The notes: generated by a model not told the origin, from the sequence alone. Positions 7,751-16,078 are shown, numbered from the stretch's first letter. The stretch: 64,000 nt of DNA from Moraxellaceae bacterium (GCA_030680295.1 JAUXVU010000023.1:1-64000), one strand, 5' to 3'. Program-made: numbers and translations.

Positions 7751-8305
7751 AACATAAACATCTCGACGTGTTGATCATTGGCGCTGGCCTTTCCGGCGTT
7801 GATGCAGCTTGCCATCTGAGCCGCAAGTGCCCAGATCTAAGCTATGGCATCCTCGAGCGACGCAAGCGCGTTGGCGGTACCTGGGATCTATTTCGCTATC
7901 CCGGCATCCGTTCTGACTCGGATATGTTCACACTCGGCTATAACTTCCGCCCCTGGACAGACAGACACCAAGATGCTTGCCGATGGCCCCTCTATTCGCA
8001 AGTACATTTAAGAAACCGCTGAACATCACCATGGACCTAACCCGCTTCAGTAGACAGATTGTAATGTCGAATTGATACCTGCAGATATTATCATCACTGC
8101 CACCGGCCTGGATTTACAAATGTTTGGTGGCGCAAACCTTCGTGTCGACGGCAAGAGTGTCAACATATCAGACTCCATCATGTACAAAGGGCTGATGCTG
8201 GAAAACATATACCCAACATGGCATTGGTCTTTGGCTACACCAACGCCTCCTGGACTCTTAAAGCAGATATTGCCTACGGCAATTCCAGCATTTTCAACGG
8301 TTTAA
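7747..8305 (+). pseudogene. Broken second copy of the BVMO-type monooxygenase
   Basis: The first 75 or so codons match the intact enzyme at 3405-4907 closely ([40 protein letters not shown]). A frameshift after GACAGACACC then hides [11 protein letters not shown], which is followed by a TAA. After about 8060 the sequence resumes deep in the protein with ADIIITATGLDLQMFGGANL and YKGLMLEN, then loses frame again. About 230 central codons, including the BVMO fingerprint and NADPH fold, are missing. It starts in a 4-base overlap with the esterase. The paralogue is clearly non-functional. Confidence 0.9.
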
Positions 8306-8348
8306 CAAACCATTTACCGTTAGCTTAGGATGCTTGACTGCCTGTTCG

Positions 8349-9950
8349 TTAACTCACATCCTCAAGAATGAATTGTGCTGCTCGCTCTCCAATCATCATG
8401 CACGGCGCATTCGTATTACCACTGATTAACAATGGCATGATCGAGGCATCCGCGACTCGCAATCCCCGCACACCGTTTACCCGAAGGCGAATATCTACCA
8501 CCGCCTTTTCATCACTGCCCATACGGCAAGTGCCGACTGGGTGATAGATTGTTTCTGCCCGCTGACGAATATCAGCGTCAATCTGGTCATCACTCTCAAC
8601 ACAAGAATCCGGCTCATCATCGCCGCCAAACGCAGAAGCGAAAGACTGGCTGTGAAACACCTTCCTAGCCAATTTCACACCTTCACGAAGCACAAGGATA
8701 TCGTCAGGATGAGAAAGATAGTTCGGATCGATCATAGGCGAGGCCAGTGGATCATTGCTCGCCAGGCGAATACAGCCACGACTCTTTGGTCGAAGTTGGC
8801 AAACATGAATAGTACAGCCGAAACCTGGAGACAACTTACGGCCATGATCTCGCAGAAAAGCCGGCAAAAAATGTAGCTGGGCATCAGGGCGATCAGTCTC
8901 GCTAAACAGATTGACAAAGGCACCAGCTTCTGCCGCATTACTGGCCAGAAACCCGCGTCGATGACGGAAGTACTGATAGAAGGCTCCAATTAGTCGAGGT
9001 ATAAAAAAAGGTGACATCCCAATTGACTGACGACTTCGATCCTTGATCATAACTGTCATATCAAGGTGGTCCTGAAGGTTTTCTCCGACTTCCGGTGAAT
9101 GATGCAAGCAAGCAATCCCGACTTCTGACAAGTGCTCTTTCTTACCAATTCCCGACAACATAAGCAGTTGAGGACTATTTATCGCACCCCCAGAAAGAAC
9201 AACCTCCTTATTAGCGTTAATTATCGAAACACTACCATCACCGTTACGAGTTTCAACGCCAACCACTCTACCGTCATTAAGTATCACTTTTGTCACCTGC
9301 ACATCTGTGGTGATGCGCAGGTTATTGCGACCACGGGCAGGATCAAGGAAAGCGCGCGCGGCACTCCATCGTTGGCCATTTTTTTGTGTTACCTGGAAAC
9401 GTCCAAAGCCTTTTTGCTCTGGTCCATTAAAGTCATCGTTACGAGAATAACCCAGCTCCTCTCCAGCCTGAACAAACAACCGGGTCAAGGGATTGATATC
9501 TCTTACTCGGGTCACATTCAGTGGCCCACCCACTCCATGCCAGTTATTTGCTGGGTATTGTTCATTATTTTCATGTGCATTGAAGACAGGCTGCACGTCC
9601 TTCCACGACCAACCTGTTGCCCCTTGCGCGCCCCAGTCATCATAGTCTTGCTGTTGGCCACGAATGTAGACCATGGCATTGATTGAACTACTTCCCCCCA
9701 GTGTTTTACCCCGTGGCCAGTAGAGGCTTCTGTTATTTAAATGCGTCTGCGGCGCGGTGTCGTATCCCCAGTTCCGCTTTCCTTGTTTGATCAAGCCAAT
9801 AAGACCAAACGGAACATTAATAAAGCCGCTATTGTCATGAGGACCTGCCTCGATGAGGCAAACGGAATATTGCCCGCATTCGCTTAGTCGATTGGCAAGG
9901 ACACAGCCTGAGGAACCAGCCCCCACAACGATGAAATCAAATGACTCCAT
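8349..9950 (-). CDS. GMC-family oxidoreductase (alcohol dehydrogenase, AlkJ/BetA-like)
   Basis: The product is 533 residues from ATG at 9950; GGGGGAG precedes it, and two in-frame upstream ATG/GTG options are less well placed. FAD-binding VGAGSSGCVLANRLSE is at the N-terminus, GMC signature 1 reads GKTLGGSSSINAMVY, signature 2 reads GGAINSPQLLMLSGIG, and the active-site His/Asn lie in YHPVGTCRMG and GNTNAPCMMIGER. These are flavoprotein alcohol dehydrogenases; AlkJ oxidises medium-chain alkanols to aldehydes. It starts 2 bases after the stop of the acyl-CoA dehydrogenase gene and is the last gene of the leftward operon. Confidence 0.88.
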   Translation of the reverse strand: MESFDFIVVGAGSSGCVLANRLSECGQYSVCLIEAGPHDNSGFINVPFGLIGLIKQGKRNWGYDTAPQTHLNNRSLYWPRGKTLGGSSSINAMVYIRGQQQDYDDWGAQGATGWSWKDVQPVFNAHENNEQYPANNWHGVGGPLNVTRVRDINPLTRLFVQAGEELGYSRNDDFNGPEQKGFGRFQVTQKNGQRWSAARAFLDPARGRNNLRITTDVQVTKVILNDGRVVGVETRNGDGSVSIINANKEVVLSGGAINSPQLLMLSGIGKKEHLSEVGIACLHHSPEVGENLQDHLDMTVMIKDRSRQSIGMSPFFIPRLIGAFYQYFRHRRGFLASNAAEAGAFVNLFSETDRPDAQLHFLPAFLRDHGRKLSPGFGCTIHVCQLRPKSRGCIRLASNDPLASPMIDPNYLSHPDDILVLREGVKLARKVFHSQSFASAFGGDDEPDSCVESDDQIDADIRQRAETIYHPVGTCRMGSDEKAVVDIRLRVNGVRGLRVADASIMPLLISGNTNAPCMMIGERAAQFILEDVS

Positions 9951-9952
9951 TT

Positions 9953-11053
9953 TCATTCTCCCCCTGCCTGGCAAAATCGAGTTATGTGATGCTCTCGATT
10001 ACCGTTACTCAATGAAGCATGCGTAATCAGGCGGAAATAGTGTCCGATGTTCAGCTCTTCTGTAACGCCAACGCCACCATGTATCTGGATACCTTGCTGC
10101 GCTATACCAACAGCCTGGCTCGCGTAGTAAGCCTTTGCCGCTGACGTAGCGCGAATGCGCTCAGAATTACATTCGCTCTCCCCTTTCACCGACACCATCA
10201 AAAGCATCGATTCTAGCTGCTGGAGGTCAATGAAAATATCGACAAGATAATGCTGTATTACCTGGAAACTGCCAATGGCAGCACCGAATTGCTTTCGCAT
10301 TCGAGCATATTCCATCGTGGACTGAAAAACTTCACGGCAGGCACCAAACATGCGAGCACAATCCAGCGTGCAGAGATAATCGAACCAGGCAGAAACAGCT
10401 CGTCTTGCGGCATTCCCGCAACACAAGATCATATCCTCATTGATAGGCACATCATCGATAGTCAAACTGGCAGCACGGCTTCCATCGAGCAATCGATATC
10501 TTTCAACGCCACAGGCGTCGAAAGGTAGCGCGACAATGACTAACTCATCACCAGACATGGCAGAGACGAGTACGGTGTCAGCAACGCCACCATCAGACAC
10601 AACGTGCTTCCGCCCTGAAAGTCGTTTTCCGTTTAGCCTCAAGGAAGGATTCAGTACATGATAACCGGCGTGCCGGTCATAAAGACCGCACGCTACACGT
10701 TCCTCACCAGCAATAATGCGATCAAGTAACGCTAAGGATGCTGGTGTATTGGCGTACTCCAGTAACTTACCGGGAGAAACAATTAAATCGACAAAAGGGT
10801 CAAGACATAGCGCGGCACCTAACTCCTGCACGATGGCGCAGACGTCAAGCAATGATCCACCATACCCTCCAACGGATTCAGCAAAAGGAAGGCCAAACCA
10901 ACCCAAATCATTCATGGACTGCCAGCGAATCGCTTCAAGGTGATTGCTCTCATTTAGCTGCGCAATGTACGTGTCAAATGAATAGTTGTCTTTAAGATAA
11001 CGGCGCGCCGTATCCGCAATCATGGTGGTATTTTCGGGTAACTTGTAATCCAT
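9953..11053 (-). CDS. Acyl-CoA dehydrogenase family protein (beta-type subunit)
   Basis: The 366-residue protein has the acyl-CoA dehydrogenase fold: N-terminal helices, a middle beta domain (LNGKRLSGRKHVVSDGGVADT), and ARMRKQFGAAIGSFQVIQH and QIHGGVGVTEELNIGHY in the FAD-binding C-terminal domain. It is shorter and more divergent than the dehydrogenase encoded 8 bases upstream. Tandem pairs of this kind are known in bacterial steroid and ring degradation (FadE28/FadE29 type), where two unlike subunits form one alpha2beta2 enzyme. I infer such a heteromer here. Substrate is unknown; bulky or branched acyl-CoA is possible. Confidence 0.83.
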   Translation of the reverse strand: MDYKLPENTTMIADTARRYLKDNYSFDTYIAQLNESNHLEAIRWQSMNDLGWFGLPFAESVGGYGGSLLDVCAIVQELGAALCLDPFVDLIVSPGKLLEYANTPASLALLDRIIAGEERVACGLYDRHAGYHVLNPSLRLNGKRLSGRKHVVSDGGVADTVLVSAMSGDELVIVALPFDACGVERYRLLDGSRAASLTIDDVPINEDMILCCGNAARRAVSAWFDYLCTLDCARMFGACREVFQSTMEYARMRKQFGAAIGSFQVIQHYLVDIFIDLQQLESMLLMVSVKGESECNSERIRATSAAKAYYASQAVGIAQQGIQIHGGVGVTEELNIGHYFRLITHASLSNGNREHHITRFCQAGGE

Positions 11054-11061
11054 TTTTCACC

Positions 11062-12222
11062 TCACAATCCGAGCAGCATTTTCGCCAACACGTTTTTCTG
11101 GATCTCGTTGGATCCACCATAGATGGTGCACGCACGTAGGAAGTTATAGCGACGACTGGCCTGATTAAAAATTTGCTCCCCGATGGGCTCCTCGTTATCC
11201 CATGGAAGAGACATCAAACCTCCGATTTCTACCATCGCCTGGGAAACCCTTTGCTGTAGTTCCGTGCCTTTGATTTTCAGCCCTGACGATTCTGGGCCGA
11301 ACGGTTTGCCTTCATCCGTGGCAGCAACGGTACGAAAGTTGGTGTACTCCAATGCCATAAGGTCTACTTCCAAGGCTGCCAGCCGACGCTTCGCCTGCTC
11401 TTTATCATTTTCAGTTGGCAGGGCGGCCATCGCTGTCTTGAGGCGGCCTATCTCGTAGTGAATATCTGCCACACCAGCAATGGTGGTACGTTCGTGGGTA
11501 AGCAGGAATTTGGCGATAGTCCATCCCATCCCTTCTTTACCCACCATATTTCCCACTGGGACTTTAACGTCGGTGAAATACACTTCATTGAGATGATGAT
11601 GCCCATCAATTGAATAAATCGGCCGCACCTCAATGCCCGGTGTTTTCATGTCGATCAGCAGGAATGAAATACCCTGTTGCGGCTTCACGCTGCTATCTGT
11701 GCGCACCAGACAGAACATCATGTCCGCCCAATGTGCCTGCGTGGTCCAGATCTTCTGGCCATTTACCAAATAATGATCACCATTAAGCGTGGCACGAGTT
11801 TTTAATGAGGCCAGATCCGAGCCGGCATTGGGTTCGGAATACCCTTGGCACCAGAGCGTCTCGCCACTTTGAATGCCGGGCAACCAGTGCGCCTTCTGTA
11901 CTTCGGATCCAAAGGTGTATAGCACCGGCCCGACCATGGCCACACCAAAAGGGCTTGTCGGAGGAGCACCTGCCAAAGCGCGCTCCAGATCGAAAATGTA
12001 TCGCTGGGTTGCGCTCCACCCTGGGCCACCGTACTGTTCCGGCCAGGTTGTCGTTAGCCAGCCCTGGCTGCCAAGTAAACGCTCCCATCGCTGCTGCATG
12101 CTCTTATCTGGCATCGCTCCTCGAGCAGTACAGCTCCTAATATCGTCAGGTAAATTTTCTTTCATCCATTGCCGGATAGTTTCACGAAATCTCTTTTCGT
12201 CATTGCTAAAATCTAGGTTCAT
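11062..12222 (-). CDS. Acyl-CoA dehydrogenase (alpha-type subunit)
   Basis: I place the start at ATG 12222 (MNLDFSNDEKRFR) because GGAG lies seven bases upstream and this is where family similarity begins; the frame is open to 12273. The 386-residue product has GYSEPNAGSDLASLKTRA, GQKIWTTQAHWADMMF, ERTTIAGVADIHYEI and a C-terminal IYGGSNEIQKNVLAKMLLGL. The usual C-terminal catalytic Glu position is Gly, so the base is probably the Glu in LLTHERT, as in the heteromeric steroid-type dehydrogenases. It is encoded just before the second dehydrogenase gene. An acyl-CoA synthetase pseudogene lies immediately upstream. Confidence 0.87.
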   Translation of the reverse strand: MNLDFSNDEKRFRETIRQWMKENLPDDIRSCTARGAMPDKSMQQRWERLLGSQGWLTTTWPEQYGGPGWSATQRYIFDLERALAGAPPTSPFGVAMVGPVLYTFGSEVQKAHWLPGIQSGETLWCQGYSEPNAGSDLASLKTRATLNGDHYLVNGQKIWTTQAHWADMMFCLVRTDSSVKPQQGISFLLIDMKTPGIEVRPIYSIDGHHHLNEVYFTDVKVPVGNMVGKEGMGWTIAKFLLTHERTTIAGVADIHYEIGRLKTAMAALPTENDKEQAKRRLAALEVDLMALEYTNFRTVAATDEGKPFGPESSGLKIKGTELQQRVSQAMVEIGGLMSLPWDNEEPIGEQIFNQASRRYNFLRACTIYGGSNEIQKNVLAKMLLGL

Positions 12223-12269
12223 GGAAGTCTCCAAGGTAATATCTGTCGCGATACAGGATGGCAGGCTAC

Positions 12270-12657
12270 TCAATTAACCCGCTTATTCTTCTCTTCCCAA
12301 AAAGGTGCACGCAGTTCATTTTTTAGCACTTTGCCGGCACTACTCACCGACAACGGTTCCTACCGAAAATCAACTGCGCGCGGCACTTTATAGCCCGCTA
12401 TTTTTTCCCGGCAATGTTCGATTATTTCTGAATCGCTAGCACGACTGCCTTCACGTAACACCACTATCGCATGTACAGCTTCACCCCAGTGTTCGTGCGG
12501 AATACCGATTACTGCGCACTCCTGTACGGCCGGGTGACTTTAAATTGCGCCTTCTACTATCAAACTCTCGCCAAGCTTGGCGGCAGCCAACAAAAACTGT
12601 AGTCATACCATTACAATTTAATTGAACCGCACGGCGCAATGTCTGTGAAATATACAT
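12270..12657 (-). pseudogene. Acyl-CoA synthetase (AMP-binding) pseudogene with large internal deletion
   Basis: From an ATG at 12657 about 40 codons encode the N-terminus (MYISQTLRRAVQLN...FVGCRQAWREF) of a FadD-like ligase. The sequence then jumps to the C-terminal domain: HPAVQECAVIGIPHEHWGEA, SEIIEHCREKIAGYKVPRAV, then an in-frame TAG, then SSAGKVLKNELRAPFWEE. About 350 codons with the AMP-binding core are missing. It sits between the double hot-dog thioesterase and the acyl-CoA dehydrogenase genes in the same direction, so it was the operon's own CoA ligase. The pathway now must rely on a ligase encoded elsewhere, for example fadD at 50777-52435. Confidence 0.85.
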
Positions 12658-12702
12658 ACAGAATTCCTCAACGAGGCAGACGGGGAGATTTTTATCGATT
12701 GA

Positions 12703-13638
12703 TTAACAAGAGGCGAGACATCGCTTGTAGATGAAACGCCCACTGGACACTAGACTCGTGCCAAGATAAACATCCACAACAACCACTGTGAAGCGCTTTC
12801 CCTCACGAATAATTTTCGGCTTTGCCATCAGAGTGCCCGCAAAGGCTGGGCGCAAATAATCGAAAGTCATGCTGGAGCACACTAGATTATCATGCACATT
12901 CTGGTTACTGATTACGTGACGACCCGCAACAATCTCAGCAAAGCTAGCTATAATACCGCCATGAAAAGTCTTGATCAGTGGATTGCCAATGTGCTGTTCA
13001 CGAAATTGCATTTTGTATTTTTTTTCACCGTTATCGTTAAAAGCAGTAATACCAAGAAATTGTGCATATTGAGAGCTATCAACCCACTTATCCGTGTCTT
13101 CGCCTCCCCCTTTCCCTTCCCTTATAATGCTAATTGCATCGGATGCCTTTTTCGGGCGGGACTTCTTCTCTTGACTATCTTCAATTGATTGGTCAAAGGA
13201 AGGACCTGCTGTCCCTATAGCAAAACTTCCTGATACCGACGCCAGTAGATTACCCCCAACACTCCCGAATGCCTCTCCACGGACATAGGCAACATTTCCT
13301 TCAACTGCAAAGCACGTGACATTGCAGAAGACCCCTTCCCCTCGATTCGGCATGGTGATGAAATCGACACGCAAGTCGATGGTCGCAATCGGACGCATAT
13401 CACCGAGACGAACAAAAATCGACAAACCACAAGCAGTATCCAGTAATGTTGCTATGGCACCTCGGTGCAATACACCATCGCGATTACAAACATCAGGGAC
13501 GCAGGGCATGCTCATCATCGAGCCATCTTGGGTAATTTCATCCACCTCAATGCCAAAGGCTCGAAACAACGGATGCGCCGAACCAAAAAACGCTTTAGCG
13601 GCAAGCAAGTCTCTCAAGATTAATTTTTCAGCCGTCAT
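12703..13638 (-). CDS. Tandem hot-dog acyl-CoA thioesterase
   Basis: The protein has about 311 residues (ATG at 13638; an upstream TTG at 13647 is an alternative). It contains two PaaI-like hot-dog domains in tandem. The first has NRDGVLHRGAIATLLDTACG and IATIDLRVDFI; the second has IKTFHGGIIASFAEIVAG, CSSMTFDYLRPAFAG and SGRFIYKR. The linker at about 165-190 is charged (SQEKKSRPKK). Fusing two domains makes the usual dimer active site within one chain. It would hydrolyse acyl-CoA from the pathway. A 5'-truncated dead copy is at 1018-1529. The gene follows the BtrH-like gene by 18 bases in the leftward operon. Confidence 0.85.
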   Translation of the reverse strand: MTAEKLILRDLLAAKAFFGSAHPLFRAFGIEVDEITQDGSMMSMPCVPDVCNRDGVLHRGAIATLLDTACGLSIFVRLGDMRPIATIDLRVDFITMPNRGEGVFCNVTCFAVEGNVAYVRGEAFGSVGGNLLASVSGSFAIGTAGPSFDQSIEDSQEKKSRPKKASDAISIIREGKGGGEDTDKWVDSSQYAQFLGITAFNDNGEKKYKMQFREQHIGNPLIKTFHGGIIASFAEIVAGRHVISNQNVHDNLVCSSMTFDYLRPAFAGTLMAKPKIIREGKRFTVVVVDVYLGTSLVSSGRFIYKRCLASC

Positions 13639-13656
13639 ATTTTTCAACTTGTCTAT

Positions 13657-14658
13657 TCACAACGTTAGTGCGGCATCCACATACCGCAGCTCCGCAACAC
13701 GCACAGCCTTAATGGCTTCGGTTATCGCTTCATCAGGAAATACTTCGCTTTCGGAGCCAAGGCGGAGACAATTAGCCAATGCGGACCACGCGTCCGCACT
13801 CTCGCGCATCCGGTGTGTCAAACCCGCCTCTTTTAATTCAGGCACAATCTCACCCGCCTCTTCGAGAAACTCTGAATACATAGCCCGAAAGCCGCTACCT
13901 CCAGTACCACGCTTCTCGATTACTTGGTAAGCAAATCGCAATAACCATGGCCATTTGTCAAAACTCTTCCAGCGAGGAAGTTCCTTTATCCATGTCGTCA
14001 ATGCTTCAATTCCTTGGTTCTTGCTTCCATGTTTGAGCGTTTCGGCATTACGAATAATCGCATTGCGCACCTTTTCGGGAGAGACATCAACCGAAATACC
14101 TTCTGGCGAAAACAAGGATCCTTGATGAATGAAAGGCGGTGATAGAGAGAACCGCGCCTTTGCCAGATCTTCTCGCGGAACCCTGATAAGATCAGGGCGC
14201 TCAGTATCACTGACCAGAACGGCTTTGCCATCTTCAATTCGCTGCCAAGCGACAATGGCATGACCTGGAAAATGTGTGCTGCTCTTAAAATATGGAAGGT
14301 GATATATGTCGGTTAACAGTAGCGCAGGCTGGCCAGCATCAAGATAGTCATCCAGCGCATCTGCAGCAGTGTCTTGATTCTGCCAGGACTCCCAGTGAAA
14401 TGGCACTCCAAGTGTAGAGAACACCGCCTCCTCAAAACCCATTGAGCGAACATGAACAATAAATGGGGTTTCCGTGCCCGGTATTTCTACATAGGTAATA
14501 CCAAGCCCGGCACCGAGACCGAAGCAGAAAGCTTCAGTTAAATTAAGCCCATGAAACTCCAGAAGATCCCTGATAGCTGAACTTCCACAGTGGCGTCCGG
14601 GCCTATGAGTGTGCTGAAACTCAAAGGCACCGGGGTTACCCTGATCGTTGGTCTGCAT
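13657..14658 (-). CDS. BtrH_N/DUF4872 domain protein
   Basis: The 333-residue protein starts with HRPGRHCGSSAIRDLLEFHG (Cys24), then FGLGAGLGITYVEIPG and FPGHAIVAWQ around residue 130. This matches the BtrH N-terminal domain, a cysteine-peptidase-like fold that in butirosin biosynthesis transfers an acyl group from acyl carrier protein. The C-terminal half resembles DUF4872. The conserved Cys and His fit an acyltransferase or amidase mechanism. Its start overlaps the stop of the PF10118 hydrolase gene (TGATG), so the two are translationally coupled. Its presence among acyl-CoA dehydrogenases and thioesterases is unusual, and the substrate is unknown. Confidence 0.75.
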   Translation of the reverse strand: MQTNDQGNPGAFEFQHTHRPGRHCGSSAIRDLLEFHGLNLTEAFCFGLGAGLGITYVEIPGTETPFIVHVRSMGFEEAVFSTLGVPFHWESWQNQDTAADALDDYLDAGQPALLLTDIYHLPYFKSSTHFPGHAIVAWQRIEDGKAVLVSDTERPDLIRVPREDLAKARFSLSPPFIHQGSLFSPEGISVDVSPEKVRNAIIRNAETLKHGSKNQGIEALTTWIKELPRWKSFDKWPWLLRFAYQVIEKRGTGGSGFRAMYSEFLEEAGEIVPELKEAGLTHRMRESADAWSALANCLRLGSESEVFPDEAITEAIKAVRVAELRYVDAALTL

Positions 14659-15527
14659 CAGGCTGCTTCTCTCACAGGAGCCGAACCATAAATGGTCTCC
14701 GATGCCTGCATTGGGTCACCATGAGCCTCATACTCTGCCAACCAGGCGGCAACCTTCTCAGGCATACCGGTGTCCCAAGGGTGAAACCCGGGACGAAACC
14801 AGGCAAGAAAATCAGGCAACATTCCTGTGAGAATACCTTTTCGCCCATAAAGTTTGTTCAAACCCTTTATAATCACACCGGGCTGGCGCGTGACACCATC
14901 AAGCTTGAGCATATTCCAGAATACCGGTGCCACGACCAAATGAACCATCAGTGTCGCAACCACCAGCGCCGAGGCACGAATCAGGTAGCCACCCCCAGCC
15001 GCTCCCTGATAAAGATCATAGGCCACTGCCTTGTGCTCTACTTCTTCAACCCCGTGCCAAAGAAATAGAGCCCTCATTACCGGGTCGGCCTCGCGGAACA
15101 TGTCACTTTTCTCGCTGACCATTGTTTCGCCCAAGGTTGCTGTAAAGTGTTCAAACGCCGCGGTCATGGCGAGTTGATACTTCTTCGGCAAGTACTTCTG
15201 TGTAGTGCGAATAAACGCCCTTAGATTAGCGGTCACCTTATCCACATCCACGCCCTGACTCACCATAACGTCGTTAAAACGGTCATGGACAATCCCGTGC
15301 TGACCCTCTTGGCGAATGAAATGACGGATATCTTCACGCAGGCGCGCATCCTCCACCTGATCCTGGAAGTGACGCACGGACTGGATAAAGAAGCGCTCCC
15401 CCTCCGGAAAATGTACTGACAAAGCGTCAAAAAAACGTGTCAGAACGGGATCGCCACCATTCCAGTGCCGCGGAACTGAAGAGACATCAAAAGCGACTTT
15501 GCGCGGCTGAATTGATACAGAGCTCAT
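14658..15527 (-). CDS. PF10118-type predicted metal-dependent hydrolase (copy 2)
   Basis: This 289-residue paralogue of 5546-6439 keeps the key segments FPEGERFFIQSVRHFQD, RQEGQHGIVHDRFND, AAFEHFTATLGETM and WHGVEEVEHKAVAYDLY. Together they give a set of Glu and His residues suited to a two-metal site. The start ATG has GGAGG six bases upstream. It is the first gene of a leftward operon that continues with the BtrH-like protein, thioesterase, broken CoA ligase, two dehydrogenases and a GMC oxidoreductase. The operator-like palindrome at 15577-15596 lies 50 bases upstream, where a promoter would be. The reaction catalysed is not known. Confidence 0.82.
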   Translation of the reverse strand: MSSVSIQPRKVAFDVSSVPRHWNGGDPVLTRFFDALSVHFPEGERFFIQSVRHFQDQVEDARLREDIRHFIRQEGQHGIVHDRFNDVMVSQGVDVDKVTANLRAFIRTTQKYLPKKYQLAMTAAFEHFTATLGETMVSEKSDMFREADPVMRALFLWHGVEEVEHKAVAYDLYQGAAGGGYLIRASALVVATLMVHLVVAPVFWNMLKLDGVTRQPGVIIKGLNKLYGRKGILTGMLPDFLAWFRPGFHPWDTGMPEKVAAWLAEYEAHGDPMQASETIYGSAPVREAA

Positions 15528-15576
15528 AATTCCTCCAAATAAACAGGCTGTCTACGTAGTGACATTCCTTTATATT

Positions 15577-15596
15577 ATTTGGTTAACTAACCAAAT
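15577..15596. promoter_or_regulatory. Operator-like palindrome, copy 3
   Basis: TTTGGTTAACTAACCAAA (15578-15595), with a further A/T pair outside, is a palindrome with one central mismatch. It matches the cores at 3072-3087 and 6759-6776. It sits about 50 bases upstream of the first gene of the leftward operon and would overlap its promoter. Consensus of the three copies: TTGGTTnAnnAACCAA. Confidence 0.75.
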
Positions 15597-15761
15597 GTCA
15601 ATAGCCTTAGGTCGCACGAGTGATAAGGATCGACTTCACTAAACATCAACTTAACCTGCCATGTCTCACATCCCGAACGACCACATCTCATCAGCATCGC
15701 GTCATATGTCGCCGTGTTTGAGTAAGTGAGGTGGATTACATCGTTCTAGGGAGGTGTTTAG

Positions 15762-16061
15762 ATGAATCTACAGTCGTTGTTTAACTGGCTGCTGTGCCTG
15801 CCGAGGCCTCGGGATGCTACAAAAGCCACGGAAATTGATGATGTACTTAGGAAACTTGAAGGGTGTGTTGCCGGATACTACATAGAGGTTCGGACTAAGC
15901 ATATTCGGTTAACGGTTCAAACAGATGATTTGTTTAACCCAACTGTTCAGGTTTTCATAAAGAAAAAGGCAGTACCGTTGACTGCAAGTGTTCTGGAAGC
16001 TTTACAAGAACTAGTCGCTCGCGACTACGCGATTAAATGGAGAACAACAGTAGCGCCTTAG
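15762..16061 (+). CDS. Small protein of unknown function (99 aa)
   Basis: A GGGAGG lies just before the ATG, and the frame ends with TAG inside the loop of a strong terminator, so this looks like a genuine short gene. The protein starts with a hydrophobic patch (LFNWLLCLPRP), followed by a mixed alpha/beta-looking part with Lys/Arg (EVRTKHIRLTVQ, VQVFIKKKAVPL). I do not recognise a family. It is the only gene between the catabolic operon and the recombinase trio and converges with the trio. It may be cargo of the mobile element or a chromosomal gene at its border. Confidence 0.6.
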   Translation: MNLQSLFNWLLCLPRPRDATKATEIDDVLRKLEGCVAGYYIEVRTKHIRLTVQTDDLFNPTVQVFIKKKAVPLTASVLEALQELVARDYAIKWRTTVAP

Positions 16062-16078
16062 GGGCGCTACTGTTTTTT
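16046..16078 (+). terminator. Intrinsic terminator of the 99-aa gene
   Basis: AACAGTAGCGCC and GGCGCTACTGTT form a perfect 12-bp stem around a 5-base loop, followed by a run of six T. The 99-aa gene stops within the loop. The recombinase gene on the other strand ends at 16077, within the T-run, so both genes finish in this structure. Confidence 0.9.
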
